Assembly (NCBI GenBank): GCA_009936765.1
Contig: JAACDL010000201.1
Span: 1-7,179 of the forward strand
DNA: 7,179 bases
From: Methanobacteriota archaeon
GTDB taxonomy: Archaea; Thermoplasmatota; Poseidoniia; Poseidoniales; Poseidoniaceae
Direction of reading: 5' to 3'
Positions 6,383-7,179 of this stretch are shown piece after piece. Each line of letters starts with the position of its first letter. The stretch's first letter is position 1. The notes below the pieces were generated by a model. It was not told the origin of the DNA, did no database searches, and saw only the letters and a list, made by a program, of their open reading frames with translations. A program made the position numbers and the translations under genes.

Positions 6383-6825
6383 GAAGCGCGGATCCATGAG
6401 ATTTCGCGGCCCTTTACTCCCCAGAACATAGAGTGGATTGCTTCGATAGCATCCATCAGTTCTTGAGCGTGCACTGCAGAAACCTCTACCTTACATGCAG
6501 AGCATAACTTTGCTGCATGCCAGAATGTGTCGTGAAGGTCAGGGTTTGCTTCTAGGTGCTGAGGCTTGAAGAAATCAGTCCATAGAACTAGTAATTCTTC
6601 CTTACACTTCTGAGCTTCTTCCTCTTTTATTGATGCATACCTTGACATTGTGTTCAAGTAGGACGCCATAGCCTGTCCATCTTCTGTGGAAGGGCATGAT
6701 AGTGCCAACATTTTGTTGGTCATGGATTGAACTGCTTCGCCTGCTATTCTAGCACTTGCTGGGTCGTAAACGCCGCATGGTCCGTCACAATGTGCTTCTG
6801 CTTCAATTACAATCTCGTCACTCAT
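6379..6825 (-). CDS. sodN: Nickel superoxide dismutase (pro-enzyme)
   Basis: The enzyme converts superoxide to oxygen and hydrogen peroxide with nickel held in an N-terminal hook. The hook is complete: His12-Cys13-Asp14-Gly15-Pro16-Cys17-Gly18-Val19-Tyr20-Asp21. After removal of the leader this gives ligands His1, Cys2 and Cys6, plus the catalytic-pocket Asp3 and Tyr9. The four-helix body follows, with the family motif 'LWTDFFKPQHLEANPDLH' (81-98) and 'MFWGVKGR' near the end. Total length is 148 residues, leader 11 (MSDEIVIEAEA), mature about 137, near the cyanobacterial/marine type and longer than the 117-residue Streptomyces form. The leader is acidic and not hydrophobic, so the enzyme should be cytoplasmic and folded before cleavage. 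The HCDGPCGVYDPASAR form is typical of marine cyanobacterial sequences, which suggests acquisition by transfer. ATG 6825 is preferred to an adjoining TTG at 6828. Confidence 0.95.
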   Translation of the reverse strand: MSDEIVIEAEAHCDGPCGVYDPASARIAGEAVQSMTNKMLALSCPSTEDGQAMASYLNTMSRYASIKEEEAQKCKEELLVLWTDFFKPQHLEANPDLHDTFWHAAKLCSACKVEVSAVHAQELMDAIEAIHSMFWGVKGREISWIRAS

Positions 6826-6848
6826 CAAATCCCTCTGATGTGCTGACG

Positions 6849-6858
6849 ATATACAATA
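6849..6858 (-). promoter_or_regulatory. Putative TATA box of sodN-sodX
   Basis: The minus-strand TATTGTATAT is centred about 28 nt upstream of the sodN ATG at 6825, which would place transcription start at or within a few bases of the start codon. A GAGGG lies 6 nt before the ATG. If the transcript is leaderless this is not used; if initiation is a little further upstream it would serve as a Shine-Dalgarno. Confidence 0.45.
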
Positions 6859-6859
6859 G

Positions 6860-6875
6860 GCATATCAACATGTGC
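6860..6875. promoter_or_regulatory. Imperfect 16-bp inverted repeat beside the sodN TATA box, possible operator
   Basis: GCATAT-CAAC-ATGTGC has six-base arms with five matching pairs. It sits immediately upstream of the putative sodN TATA box, where an archaeal activator or repressor could act. A nickel- or redox-responsive regulator would be reasonable for sodN, but a repeat this short can arise by chance and no regulator is encoded nearby. Confidence 0.2.
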
Positions 6876-6961
6876 CTTGATTCAGAATGCACCACTGTTG
6901 CCCTTTTACCTAAGGCAAGTCCCCAAAATGGTTATGAGGGTCAAGGGGGTGGGTCGTGTAT

Positions 6962-6968
6962 AGGTGAT
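6962..6968 (+). promoter_or_regulatory. Shine-Dalgarno of the right-edge secreted protein
   Basis: AGGTGAT matches the anti-Shine-Dalgarno end of 16S rRNA and lies 3 nt before the ATG at 6972 (5 nt counted from GGTG). It decides the start and shows this gene is translated from a leadered mRNA, unlike the apparently leaderless sodN and OB-fold genes. A weak AT-rich stretch near 6925-6936 could be the TATA box. Confidence 0.5.
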
Positions 6969-6971
6969 ACC

Positions 6972-7179
6972 ATGAAGGCTCTACAACGCTCTTTCTTCCT
7001 ACTCGCAATTTACATGGCGAGCATCCTTGTAATCGCAACACCGGCTGCTGCTCAAACAACAGTGTCGGTTCCAGCGGTCGATCTTCAATGTCTTTCACCA
7101 AATCCTAGCGGGGCTGTTGATGTTCCGGTGTATCCAGGTGCTACATTAACTGGCTTCGCAAACTGTAAAGTTACCAACC
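6972..7179 (+). CDS. Secreted protein, N-terminal fragment cut by the window edge
   Basis: The 69 codons present give a clear signal peptide: a basic N-region (Lys3 is Ala, but Lys2 and Arg6 are basic), a hydrophobic core at about 7-22, and an 'ATPAAA|Q' cleavage site near residue 27. The mature start (TTVSVPAVDLQC...) is rich in Val, Pro and small residues. It has two cysteines (about residues 39 and 65) that could form a disulfide in an extracellular beta domain. No family can be named from so short a piece. It is divergent from sodN across a 146-nt intergenic region, and nothing ties it functionally to superoxide defence. Confidence 0.75.
   Translation, partial: MKALQRSFFLLAIYMASILVIATPAAAQTTVSVPAVDLQCLSPNPSGAVDVPVYPGATLTGFANCKVTN

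Noticed and set aside
6873..6917. TGCCTT...AAGGCA inverted repeat upstream of sodN
   Set aside because: The arms are only six bases and 33 nt apart, and chance is the simpler explanation.
6910..7101. Minus-strand open frame overlapping the right-edge secreted protein
   Set aside because: The plus strand has a signal peptide and a Shine-Dalgarno; the minus frame has no recognisable features and covers the intergenic region.

Overview
The window reads as chromosomal DNA from a planktonic marine archaeon, most likely a Marine Group II euryarchaeon (Poseidoniales) or a close relative. This is inferred from gene content and not from a marker gene. Supporting signs are an archaeal-type TctA (COG1784-like) permease, exported proteins built of lamin-tail or OB-fold repeats, a tRNA gene without an encoded CCA end, archaeal TATA-like boxes about 26-28 nt upstream of start codons, and a nickel superoxide dismutase of the type common in marine surface microbes. 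There is no gene-free stretch over 300 bases, and no insertion sequence, CRISPR array or phage gene was seen.

Minus strand, 4645 down to 1: three genes in a row that look like one transcription unit. First is a single-pass membrane protein with a cytoplasmic EF-hand and about five predicted OB-like beta domains outside. Its stop codon lies inside the Shine-Dalgarno sequence of the second gene, a TctA-family permease. After an 86-nt gap comes a secreted protein made of tandem lamin-tail domains, which runs off the left edge. All three products are membrane-bound or exported.

Plus strand, 4722 to 6096: an HD-domain phosphohydrolase of the SAMHD1/YwfO type (predicted dNTP triphosphohydrolase), followed 12 nt later by a tRNA with anticodon CAT, which looks more like the AUA-reading isoleucine tRNA than elongator methionine tRNA. 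The phosphohydrolase is divergent from the OB-fold gene, and the two start codons are 76 nt apart.

Minus strand, 6825 down to 6104: a two-gene unit, sodN (nickel superoxide dismutase) and sodX (a small soluble S26-type peptidase). They are probably joined by a 4-nt ATGA overlap. SodX is expected to remove the 11-residue leader of pro-SodN and expose the nickel-binding His1. The unit converges on the tRNA gene with only 7 nt between them.

Plus strand, 6972 to the right edge: the start of a secreted protein with a clear signal peptide and a good Shine-Dalgarno sequence, divergent from sodN.

The most notable features are the compact archaeal sodN-sodX unit with a non-secretory leader, and the linkage of the OB-fold/EF-hand protein, the TctA permease and the lamin-tail protein. 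I see no clear evidence of a wholly new defence or mobile system.
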